Positions 7,436 to 17,569 of a DNA stretch of 19,138 nucleotides are shown in pieces (within the stretch, counting starts at the first letter, position 1; the number at the start of each line of letters is the position of its first letter). Source of the stretch: an uncultured Acetobacteraceae bacterium. Its GTDB lineage: Bacteria > Pseudomonadota > Alphaproteobacteria > Acetobacterales > Acetobacteraceae. The notes beneath the pieces are model-generated. The model was not told the DNA's origin and did no database searches. It saw only the letters and a program-made list of their open reading frames with translations. The position numbers were made by a program, and so were the translations under genes. Location of the stretch: assembly GCA_937874445.1 (NCBI GenBank), contig CALNAL010000232.1, positions 1 to 19,138 on the forward strand. The letters are read 5' to 3'.

Positions 7436-7972
7436 GTGCTGCCCCTGCTCTCCGCCCTGGCCGATGTGGGATTCGTCCTGCCCTTCCTGGGGATTGCGGC
7501 CCTGGTCCTGGCAGCCTGCGGCGAGACGCGCACGGCGCTGACCTGGATCGCCGCGGTGATGCTCGCGGTCCTGGTGGCCCTGGCGCTGCGGCCGCTGGCC
7601 CTGGCCGGCTGGGGCGCGCCCCATTTCCCCAGCGGCCATGTCACGCTGGCGGTGTCGTGCTATGGCGGCGGCATCTCCCTGCTGATGCGGGGCCGCGGCG
7701 GACGCGCCGGCCTCCTCGTCGTGCTGCTGCTGCTCGCCGTGGGGGAAGGCACCTCGCGCGTGCTGCTGACCGAGCACTCCTGGCCCGATGTGGCGGGCGG
7801 CTTCGTGGTCGGCCTTTCCGGGCTCCTGCTCACCCGCCTGCCGATCCGGGCCCGGCGCCTCGGGCCGGGGGCCGCGCGGTGGCTGGCCTTGGCGACGCTG
7901 CCTGCCGCCGCCGCCGGATTCACCCTCTCGCCATGGCTCGACGCGCTGCTGCGCCGCGTCGCGGACGTCTGA
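7436..7972 (+). CDS. PAP2-family membrane lipid phosphatase
   Basis: This 178-residue polytopic protein has the second and third phosphatase motifs of the PAP2 family: PSGH (65-68, His68) and SRVLLTEHSWPDVAGG (107-122, with His114 and Asp118). The first motif, KX6RP, keeps only RP (52-53); the lysine position is a hydrophobic residue. In this setting it may dephosphorylate undecaprenyl diphosphate and return carrier to the pool after polymerisation, in the inner membrane with a periplasmic active site. It starts at GTG one base after the previous stop, with only a weak AGG upstream, so translation is probably coupled. Phosphatase activity toward another lipid phosphate is possible. Confidence 0.82.
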   Translation: MLPLLSALADVGFVLPFLGIAALVLAACGETRTALTWIAAVMLAVLVALALRPLALAGWGAPHFPSGHVTLAVSCYGGGISLLMRGRGGRAGLLVVLLLLAVGEGTSRVLLTEHSWPDVAGGFVVGLSGLLLTRLPIRARRLGPGAARWLALATLPAAAAGFTLSPWLDALLRRVADV

Positions 7973-7983
7973 GGGAGGTGGGG

Positions 7984-8532
7984 ATGGGACCCGGCAAACG
8001 GCTACTCCTGGCTGGATTGGCGGTCCTCGCCGGCCTCGCCAGCGTGCCTCCGGCCAGCGCCGACGCCCTGCTCTACGACCGCGTGCTGCGCCGGCACTGG
8101 ACCCAGCAGAACGGCGAACGTCGTTCCCGCCAGGACGCCGCGCCGCCGGCGGTCACGGACAAGCTGGTCTCGCGCGACGCCCGCGCGGCCAGCGGCGACA
8201 CCTTGCGCATCGGTCCCACCCTCTATCGTCTGTGGGGAATCGCCGCCCCGCGCCCCGACGAGTTCGGCGGCTACACGGCGACCCAGGCCCTGATGGCCCT
8301 GGTGATGGATGCCTCCGTCGCCTGCGTTCCCACCGGAGCCCGCCTGCGCGAGGTGGTGGTCGCCCGCTGCAAGGTGGGGGAGCGCGACCTGTCCGCCGAG
8401 ATGGTACGTCAGGGCATGGCCCGCGACTGCCCCCGCCTCTCGGGAGGGACCTATGCCGCCCTGGAGCGCCAGGTGATCGCCAGCGTTTCCGGCGGTTTCG
8501 AACTGCCCGAGGAATGCCGGGCAGACAACTGA
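7984..8532 (+). CDS. Exported SNase-like (thermonuclease-fold) protein, probably inactive
   Basis: 182 residues. The N-terminus is a signal peptide (basic start, hydrophobic core 7-20, likely cut after ASA near residue 26), so the protein is probably periplasmic or secreted. The rest resembles a staphylococcal-nuclease domain: SGDTLRIG (70-77), YRLWGIAAPR (81-90), a central helix (about 96-108) and a C-terminal part around 121-165. In active SNases the second block reads GIDAPE. Here the metal-binding Asp and catalytic Glu positions are Ala and Arg, although the Arg before LWGI is kept. Paired cysteines (114, 129, 149, 177) could form disulfides. The ribosome site GGGAGGTG (7973-7980) is the strongest in the operon, so it may be well translated. 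Its role in polysaccharide export is unknown. Confidence 0.75.
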   Translation: MGPGKRLLLAGLAVLAGLASVPPASADALLYDRVLRRHWTQQNGERRSRQDAAPPAVTDKLVSRDARAASGDTLRIGPTLYRLWGIAAPRPDEFGGYTATQALMALVMDASVACVPTGARLREVVVARCKVGERDLSAEMVRQGMARDCPRLSGGTYAALERQVIASVSGGFELPEECRADN

Positions 8533-8582
8533 TCCCCTCCCGCCCCCCGCGCGATCCGCGGGGTGCGGGAGGGGATCAGTTG
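8526..8582. terminator. Shared hairpin between two convergent genes, containing both stop codons
   Basis: The 18 bases 8526-8543 (CAACTGATCCCCTCCCGC) are the exact reverse complement of 8565-8582. After one mismatch (8544/8564), CCCCGCG (8545-8551) pairs with CGCGGGG (8557-8563) around a 5-base loop. Both convergent genes end in AAC TGA within the arms. No T-run follows on either side, so it is not a textbook intrinsic terminator. It probably acts in both directions as a transcription or 3'-end barrier. Confidence 0.75.
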
Positions 8583-9280
8583 GCGCTCTGCCGGCCCAGC
8601 GTATAGTTGAAGTTGCGCTGGAACGGGACGACGCGCGTGATGAACTGATCGACGAACTGGTCCACCTCGGCAATCTGCGTCTTCGGGACGAAGATGATAT
8701 CGAAGGGATGGACGCGCACGTCCTCGCTGGCACCGGCGATGAAGCTGGAGAGATCGATGACCTTCATCATCGGCCGTCCACTCGGCGCGCGGCGGATCAG
8801 GACGATCTTGTGGCTCTGGGCGGTATCCATCAGCCCATTGGCCATGGTGAGCACCTCGAGCACGCCGACGCGTCCCGGCACGGTGTAGACACCGGCATTG
8901 TTGACCTCGCCGCCGACGAACACCCGCTCGGACGCGTAGGCGCGAATCGCCACCTGCACGCGCGGGTCGCGGAACTCGTTGCTGTAGCGAAGGTCGAGTT
9001 CCCGGGCCAGATCGGTGGTGGTGCGGTCCTCGGCGGTGATATCCCCCACCAGGGGCAGGGTGAAATGGCCATCCGGTCCCACGGTGACGCGATCGTTGAA
9101 GGCGGCGTGGTAGGGCAGCTTGATCTCGACCTCATCGCCCACGCCAATGTGATAGGGGCCGTTGTCATCGGCCCAGGCGGCGAATGCGGCGGGATCGGTG
9201 CGCTGCGGCTGGATGGAGTTGGGAACGCAGGCCGTCAGGGCAAGCAGCAGCCCCGGGACGATCCAGGCACTTCTGGTCAT
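8576..9280 (-). CDS. gumB: Outer-membrane polysaccharide export lipoprotein (GumB/Wza-like)
   Basis: 234 residues from the ATG at 9280. The start was chosen because it gives a lipoprotein signal with lipobox LTAC (Cys18). The open frame continues upstream to a TTG at 9379, but that extension has no signal-peptide logic. Residue +2 is Val, compatible with outer-membrane sorting. A polysaccharide-export domain (about 42-112, starting YHIGVGDEVEIKLPY and with FTLPLVGDI) is followed by an SLBB-like region (about 117-200, VFVGGEVNNAGVYTVPG). The length matches GumB, which is shorter than E. coli Wza and lacks part of its C-terminal region. It should form the outer-membrane/periplasmic part of the export channel with the GumC-like protein encoded divergently. 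No strong ribosome site precedes the ATG; translation may be coupled to a short upstream frame. Confidence 0.9.
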   Translation of the reverse strand: MTRSAWIVPGLLLALTACVPNSIQPQRTDPAAFAAWADDNGPYHIGVGDEVEIKLPYHAAFNDRVTVGPDGHFTLPLVGDITAEDRTTTDLARELDLRYSNEFRDPRVQVAIRAYASERVFVGGEVNNAGVYTVPGRVGVLEVLTMANGLMDTAQSHKIVLIRRAPSGRPMMKVIDLSSFIAGASEDVRVHPFDIIFVPKTQIAEVDQFVDQFITRVVPFQRNFNYTLGRQSAN

Positions 9281-9309
9281 CGCGGCACAGCCGGGAAGCG
9301 ATATGTCAT
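9277..9309 (-). CDS. Possible 10-residue leader peptide overlapping the export lipoprotein start
   Basis: On the minus strand an ATG at 9309 opens a frame encoding MTYRFPAVPR. Its TGA overlaps the ATG of the export lipoprotein in ATGA (9277-9280). The only good ribosome site near the lipoprotein, AAAGGA (9323-9318), is 8 bases before this ATG, which is good spacing, and about 38 bases before the lipoprotein start. The short frame could therefore deliver ribosomes by coupling. Nothing suggests the peptide itself has a function, and chance is possible. Confidence 0.4.
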   Translation of the reverse strand: MTYRFPAVPR

Positions 9310-9448
9310 GGCGTGTTTCCTTTGACCCGACCGGCTGTTTTCTGTCATCCTCAAGGCGGAACAGAACGAATTTATGCAAGCACAGGAAACAAGTATTTAA
9401 GATCCGCGTGGAAAGTTATTTTGGCACCCTAAATGAGGCCTCCCCTCC
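9310..9448. promoter_or_regulatory. Divergent promoter region between the gumB- and gumC-like genes
   Basis: These 139 bases separate two divergent export genes. The part from about 9360 to 9435 is distinctly AT-rich compared with the rest of the window. TATTTA at 9394-9399 with TTTATG 17 bases upstream is a weak + strand promoter candidate (three of six matches in each hexamer). Nothing better was found for the minus strand. GAGG at 9435-9438 is the likely ribosome site for the + strand gene. No clear operator palindrome is visible. Confidence 0.35.
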
Positions 9449-10942
9449 ATGTCAAATTCGCTCGGCATCGCATCGGACCCGCAGAACGGTGGGCGCTTCT
9501 CGTTTACGCTGCGTGATCTGGCGGTCATCCTGTTTCGCTTCCGCGACCGCGCCCTGATGGCCCTGGGGCTGTGCCTGGCCGCAGCCGTCCTTGCAAGCCT
9601 CCTGCTGCCGACGATCTACGAATCCGATGCAACGCTGCTGGTGAACAAATACGGCCGCGGCTTTTTCTACCGCCCGGCGGCCGACCCCGCGGCGCGTCCG
9701 ATCCCGGTCGCCTCCGACCCGGAAGAGATCCTCAACACCCAGGTCCAGCTTCTGCTCAGCCGCGACGTGATCCTGCAGACCATCAACCGGGTCGGGTTGA
9801 AGGATATCTTTCCCGATCTGGCCCGCAGCGGAAGCCCGAACCTGTCCCGGGCGGTCGAACGTTTCACCGACGCGCTCACGATCGTCCCGCAGCGGACCTC
9901 CAACATCCTGCACGTTTCATTCCGGAATCGCAGCGGAGAAGTGGCCCGCCGCACTCTCGCGACGTTGATCCAGATCTTCCAGGAAAAGTCGCTCAACACC
10001 TACCTCAATTCCCAGACCCGCTTCTTCGAGACCGAGGTGGCCCGCCAACGCGATATCTACGAGGCCGCGGCGGCACAGCTCAACGCGTTCCGCCATCGCC
10101 TCGGCGCCGAGGCCTTCGACCATGAGCGCACCCTGCTTCTCCAGCAGCGCTCCGAACTCGACGCCGCCTCGCATCGCGTCGCCGCCGACCTGGCCGGGGC
10201 ACAAGGGCGGGCCACCGACCTGAAGCGCCAGATCGCCACGACCGAGCCCGACGTCGTTGCCTTCACCGACACCTCGCCCAACCGTGTCGCCGAGGAGGCA
10301 CAGCTCAAGCTGCTCAATCTTCGTCTGCGCGCCCAGGAGCTGCGCAGCGACTTCACCGATGCCAGCCGCGAAATGACGCAGATCGGCAGCGAGATCGGCA
10401 TCACCCGCAGCTTCCTCGCGCAGCAGGCGGGGCAGTCCAGCACGGTCCGGCGCGCGCGCAGCGACGCCCTCAATCTCGCGGACCAGGACCTCGGCCGCGC
10501 CGAAGCCGAAAGCGCAGCACTCGTCGCCAGCCAGGAGGCCCTGCGCAAAAGCATCGCCACGCTGGATGCACGCCTCGTCACCATGGGAGATACCGAGCCC
10601 GAGCGCTGGATGCTGGAACGCAACGTCACCACGGCGCAGGACACTCTCAAGACCATGATGTCGCGCCTCGCCGAGGCCCGCACGTCCGATGCCATGAACA
10701 GCGAGGGCATCGGCGATATCGCGCTGGTGCAGTCGCCTTCCCTGCCGGACCCGCGGGAGCCGACCCGCCCTCGCTGGGATGTGAACCTCGCGCTGGGACT
10801 GCTGGTGGGGCTGTTCGTGGCCCTGCTCTCGGCCCTGCTTTCCGATCTGCTTTCCGACACGGTCTACGACACGGCCCGCGCGGAGAACGTCCTGGAAATT
10901 CCAGCGCTGGCCGTCTTCGATCTCGCCCCCGCGCGCGCCTGA
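9449..10942 (+). CDS. gumC: Polysaccharide co-polymerase / chain-length protein without kinase domain (GumC-like)
   Basis: This 497-residue inner-membrane protein has the Wzz/Wzc-type layout: a short cytoplasmic N-terminus, membrane helix at about 35-54, a Wzz-like periplasmic region (LRDLAVILFRFR and ESDATLLVNKYG near the start), a long stretch predictable as coiled coil (about 185-410), a proline-rich segment PSLPDPREPTRPRW (430-443) and a second membrane helix (about 446-468). The protein ends soon after IPALAVFDLAP, just where a Wzc kinase domain would begin. It should set chain length and bridge to the outer-membrane export lipoprotein encoded divergently. The kinase-like counterpart may be the degenerate P-loop protein at 6781-7434. 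The ATG follows GAGG with 10-base spacing. Confidence 0.9.
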   Translation: MSNSLGIASDPQNGGRFSFTLRDLAVILFRFRDRALMALGLCLAAAVLASLLLPTIYESDATLLVNKYGRGFFYRPAADPAARPIPVASDPEEILNTQVQLLLSRDVILQTINRVGLKDIFPDLARSGSPNLSRAVERFTDALTIVPQRTSNILHVSFRNRSGEVARRTLATLIQIFQEKSLNTYLNSQTRFFETEVARQRDIYEAAAAQLNAFRHRLGAEAFDHERTLLLQQRSELDAASHRVAADLAGAQGRATDLKRQIATTEPDVVAFTDTSPNRVAEEAQLKLLNLRLRAQELRSDFTDASREMTQIGSEIGITRSFLAQQAGQSSTVRRARSDALNLADQDLGRAEAESAALVASQEALRKSIATLDARLVTMGDTEPERWMLERNVTTAQDTLKTMMSRLAEARTSDAMNSEGIGDIALVQSPSLPDPREPTRPRWDVNLALGLLVGLFVALLSALLSDLLSDTVYDTARAENVLEIPALAVFDLAPARA

Positions 10943-10959
10943 CATCAGCCCGATCCCGC

Positions 10960-10993
10960 CCATGCCGCGGCGCCAGCAGGCGCAACGGCATGG
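10960..10993. terminator. Hairpin between the convergent gumC-like and dnaE genes
   Basis: CCATGCCG (10960-10967) pairs with CGGCATGG (10986-10993). After a small internal loop, GCGCC (10970-10974) pairs with GGCGC (10979-10983), leaving the loop AGCA. It starts 17 bases after the gumC-like stop and directly abuts the dnaE stop (10994-10996). There is no T-tract on either strand. It probably acts as a bidirectional 3'-end structure. Confidence 0.5.
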
Positions 10994-14416
<3,423 letters not shown>

Positions 14417-14468
14417 GGGACCAGTGTAGGCTGCCCCGGCACGTCCCGGAAGCACTGCCTGCGCGTCG

Positions 14469-15056
14469 CTACTCCCGCGACAGGACGCGCTCGATCCGCC
14501 GATCGGGGATCAGCCACACCAGCGCCACCAGCGTGTAGATGGCGTCGGCCGCCGCCGCGGAGAGGAAGGCCGCCCCGCAGCCGGCCAGATAGAGCACCAC
14601 CGAGGCCTTGCTCTTGATGTCGCGGCCGAGCGCGCGGGCGAGCGGGGATTCGTGCTCCCGCCGGCGCTGGCTGCGAACGATGACCCCTTCCAGCACGAAC
14701 CAGGCCAGCGCGCACATCAGCAGGACGCCCCCGTAGAGCGCCGCCGGAAGCGCCGCCGCGCGATGCTCGTCGGTCCAGGCCGTGGCGAAGGGAATGAGGG
14801 AAAGCCAGAACAGCAGATGGAGGTTGGCCCACAGGATGCCGCCGGTCACCCGCGGCACCAGATGGAACAGATGGTGGTGGTTGTTCCAGTAGATCGCGAC
14901 GTAGAGAAAGCTCAGCACGTAGGCCAGGAACGTCGGCGCCAGCTCGAGCAGCGCCGCGGCATCCTCCCCATGCGGCGCCTTCAGCTCCAGCACCATGATA
15001 GTAATGATCACGGCCAGCACGCCATCGCTGAACGCCGTCAGTCTCTCGCGCGACAT
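14469..15056 (-). CDS. TMEM175-family (DUF1211) membrane protein, putative potassium channel
   Basis: 195 residues with about six hydrophobic segments. The first helix carries the family signature RLTAFSDGVLAVIITIMVLELK (R-x3-FSDG at its start), and YWNNHHHLFH and LIPFATAW follow later, as in bacterial TMEM175 proteins, which form K+-permeable channels. The ATG at 15056 was preferred over the frame's earlier start because it places the signature next to the N-terminus and GGAGGG lies just upstream. The gene sits between a small lipoprotein gene and dnaE on the same strand. A link to either is not evident. Confidence 0.85.
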   Translation of the reverse strand: MSRERLTAFSDGVLAVIITIMVLELKAPHGEDAAALLELAPTFLAYVLSFLYVAIYWNNHHHLFHLVPRVTGGILWANLHLLFWLSLIPFATAWTDEHRAAALPAALYGGVLLMCALAWFVLEGVIVRSQRRREHESPLARALGRDIKSKASVVLYLAGCGAAFLSAAAADAIYTLVALVWLIPDRRIERVLSRE

Positions 15057-15131
15057 CGTCCCTCCGACGGTCCCCGGCGCATAGACGGGCACCCCGGTGA
15101 CGGCGGCAAGGAAAATCCGCGCGAGGGCGGG

Positions 15132-15545
15132 CTACTCGCCGGGGTCGTCGGAACTGGAACTGTCGTGGCTGGCGGCACTCGGGGTGGCCGCGTCGGGCGT
15201 GGCGCTATCCTGGTCGGGCGCGAGCGTGCTGTCCGACAACGAAATGACGTCGCGCGAGATCTCGTGGCTGATCATCGAGCCGGGATGGTCGGGGTCGGGG
15301 CAGGAGGCGGAGCGCACCCGGATGGCCTGGCCGTTCCCGATCGGGCGGTCCCAGTTGAACACCTCGCAGGGCTTGCCGTCGGGGCCCTTGACCGTGCCGC
15401 CCGGCTGGGCGGCGTAGTTGCCGTACTGGGCGCCAACGCCGTTGTCGACATTCATCGGCCGCATGTCGTTGCCGGATGACGACCCGCACGCCGCCAGCCC
15501 CAGCGCCAAGAAACCACAGACGGCCAGACTCGTTGCACGCACCAT
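15132..15545 (-). CDS. Small lipoprotein with acidic, Ser/Asp-rich tail
   Basis: 137 residues; not recognised as a named family. The N-terminus is a lipoprotein signal with lipobox LAAC (Cys20) followed by Gly-Ser, which favours outer-membrane sorting. A short middle region contains GPDGKPCEVFNWDRPIGNG and a second cysteine pair (Cys77 and Cys99 region) that could form a disulfide. The last 30 or so residues are low-complexity and rich in Asp, Ser, Ala and Pro. The ATG at 15545 was chosen for the signal sequence and for GAGGAAG upstream at good spacing. It follows lolD by about 90 bases on the same strand, so it may itself be a client of the LolCD exporter. Confidence 0.75.
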   Translation of the reverse strand: MVRATSLAVCGFLALGLAACGSSSGNDMRPMNVDNGVGAQYGNYAAQPGGTVKGPDGKPCEVFNWDRPIGNGQAIRVRSASCPDPDHPGSMISHEISRDVISLSDSTLAPDQDSATPDAATPSAASHDSSSSDDPGE

Positions 15546-15636
15546 GAAGGCTTCCTCTTCGAGGCGGGCGGGCCGGTATCGACTCGCCGCAGACATAGTC
15601 AGTATAGCCGAAACGACATCGTCAGGCCGTGACCGC

Positions 15637-16320
15637 TCAAGCGGGCACCACGCAGCCGTCGCGCAGGGTGACCGTGCGGTCCATGCGGGCGGCCAGCTCG
15701 GGGTTGTGGGTGGCGATCAGCGCCGCCAGCCCCTCGGCCCGCACCATGCGCAGCAGCTCGTCGAACACCACGCCGGAGGTATGCACGTCAAGATTGCCGG
15801 TGGGCTCGTCGGCCAGCAGCACGGCCGGGCCGTTGGCCAGCGCCCGGGCGATGGCGACGCGCTGCTGCTCGCCGCCCGAGAGCTTGCCCGGCAGATGCTC
15901 GACCCGCTCGGCCAGCCCGAAGGAATCGAGCAGGGCCCGCGCGCGCACCTCGGCCTCGCGGCGCGAGCGCCCGGCGATCATCTGCGGCAGCACGACGTTC
16001 TCCAGCGCGGTGAACTCGCCGAGCAGGTGGTGGAACTGGTAGACGAAGCCGATGCGCCCGCGCCGGATCGCGGTGCGGGCGGCATCCGAAAGCGCGCCGG
16101 CATCGCGCCCGTCCACCCGCACCTCGCCGCCGTCGGGCTTCTCCAGCAGGCCGGCGAGATGCAGCAGCGTGGACTTTCCCGAGCCCGAGGGCGCCACCAG
16201 CGCCACGATCTCGCCGCGCCGCACGGTGAGATCGACCCCGCGCAGCACTTCCAGCGCGCCGCCCCCGCCGCGATAGGTGCGCACCACGCCGGCCAGCTCC
16301 AGGGGAAGCGACTCACTCAT
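15637..16320 (-). CDS. lolD: Lipoprotein-releasing ABC transporter ATPase LolD
   Basis: 227 residues. This is the ATPase that powers release of outer-membrane lipoproteins from the inner membrane. Visible motifs are Walker A APSGSGKST (43-51), the LolD-typical Q-loop YQFHHLLGEFTALENV (94-109), signature LSGGEQQR (147-154), Walker B VLLADEPTGNLD (167-178) and the switch His205. The start overlaps the end of the lolC gene by 8 bases, so the two are translated together. A small inverted repeat at its stop (about 15633-15643) is too short to be called a terminator. Confidence 0.96.
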   Translation of the reverse strand: MSESLPLELAGVVRTYRGGGGALEVLRGVDLTVRRGEIVALVAPSGSGKSTLLHLAGLLEKPDGGEVRVDGRDAGALSDAARTAIRRGRIGFVYQFHHLLGEFTALENVVLPQMIAGRSRREAEVRARALLDSFGLAERVEHLPGKLSGGEQQRVAIARALANGPAVLLADEPTGNLDVHTSGVVFDELLRMVRAEGLAALIATHNPELAARMDRTVTLRDGCVVPA

Positions 16321-17563
16321 GGCGCAGCGCCTCCACCGGGTCGGTCCGCGCGGCCTTCCAGCTCGGATAGAGCGTGGCCAGCAGCGACAGCACCAGCGCC
16401 ATCCCCACCACCTGCGCCACCTCCTGCCACTGCAGCACCGCCGGCAGGCGCGAGAGGAAATAGACCTCGGGGTTGAAGAGGTTGGTGCCGGTCAGGCTCT
16501 CCAGCACGTGGCGGATGCGCTCGATGTTGAGGCAGAACACCACGCCGAGCAGCGTGCCGAGCAGCGTGCCCGCCACCCCCACCGAGGCGCCGCACAGCAG
16601 GAAGATGCGCATGATCGCCCCCTGCCCCGCCCCCAGCGTGCGCAGCACCGCGATGTCGCGCGTCTTGTCCTTCACCATCATGATCAGGCTGGAGATGATG
16701 TTGAAGGCGGCCACGATGATGATCAGCGTGAGGATGAGGAACATCACGTTGCGCTCGACCTCGACCGCGGCGAAGAAGCTGTTGTTGGACTGCGTCCAGT
16801 CCACCACCCGCACCGGGGCGCCGGCGAGGGCGCGGCGGATGGCGGCGTTGACCTCGCCCACATGGTCGGGGTCGCGCGTGACCACCTCGATCTGGGTGAT
16901 CGCACCGGGCAGGCGCAGATAGAGCTGCGCCGCCTCCAGCGGCAGGAAGACGAAGCTGGTGTCGGCCTCGTTGAAGCCGACCTTGAAGATCGCCACCACC
17001 CTGTAGGCCTTGATGCGCGGGATGGTGCCGATCACCGTGGCCTCGCCCTGCGGGGAGAGCATGTCCACCCGCGAGCCGATGCCGAGTCCCAGCCGCTGCG
17101 CCAGCCCCGCCCCCACCGCGATGGCGTCGGGGCCGGTGAAGGCGTCGAGCGAACCGGCGAGGATGTGGTCGGAAACCACGGACATCGCCTTGAGGTCGCT
17201 CTGGCGGATGCCGCGCACCAGGCCGAAGGTGAGCGCGGCCCGCCCGCTGGTCAGCCCCACCTGGCCCTCGGCGATGGGCACCGCCGAGACCACGCCCGGC
17301 ACGGCGCGGATGCGCGGCAGCATCTCCTCGTATTGCACGAGGGGGGCGCCGTTGCCGTACACGCCGAGATGGCCGTTGAGCCCGAGAATGCGGTCCATCA
17401 GCTCGATGCGGAAGCCGTTCATCACGCTCATGACGATGATGAGGGTGGCCACCCCGAGCGCGATGCCGACCAGGGAGAAGATGGCGATGACCGAGACGAA
17501 GCGCTCGCCGCGGCGCGCCCGCAGGTAGCGCCCGGCGACGGTGCGCTCGAAGGCGTTGAACAT
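16313..17563 (-). CDS. lolC: Lipoprotein-releasing system membrane subunit LolC/LolE
   Basis: This 416-residue inner-membrane permease has the LolC/E layout: a first membrane helix (about 23-45), a large periplasmic domain (about 46-270) and three C-terminal helices (about 273-295, 318-343, 381-400). The block VKDKTRDIAVLRTLGA (297-312) is the FtsX-like coupling segment. FERTVAGRYLRARR at the N-terminus is also typical. Only one such gene is visible, so it may be a homodimeric LolF-type subunit rather than strict LolC. It starts 6 bases after proS and overlaps lolD, forming a proS-lolC-lolD operon. Confidence 0.94.
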   Translation of the reverse strand: MFNAFERTVAGRYLRARRGERFVSVIAIFSLVGIALGVATLIIVMSVMNGFRIELMDRILGLNGHLGVYGNGAPLVQYEEMLPRIRAVPGVVSAVPIAEGQVGLTSGRAALTFGLVRGIRQSDLKAMSVVSDHILAGSLDAFTGPDAIAVGAGLAQRLGLGIGSRVDMLSPQGEATVIGTIPRIKAYRVVAIFKVGFNEADTSFVFLPLEAAQLYLRLPGAITQIEVVTRDPDHVGEVNAAIRRALAGAPVRVVDWTQSNNSFFAAVEVERNVMFLILTLIIIVAAFNIISSLIMMVKDKTRDIAVLRTLGAGQGAIMRIFLLCGASVGVAGTLLGTLLGVVFCLNIERIRHVLESLTGTNLFNPEVYFLSRLPAVLQWQEVAQVVGMALVLSLLATLYPSWKAARTDPVEALRHE

Positions 17564-17569
17564 GCTGTT

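Noticed and set aside
9281..9379. N-terminal extension of the export lipoprotein to a TTG at 9379
   Set aside because: It would bury the lipoprotein signal 33 residues inside the protein; the ATG at 9280 gives a normal signal and lipobox.
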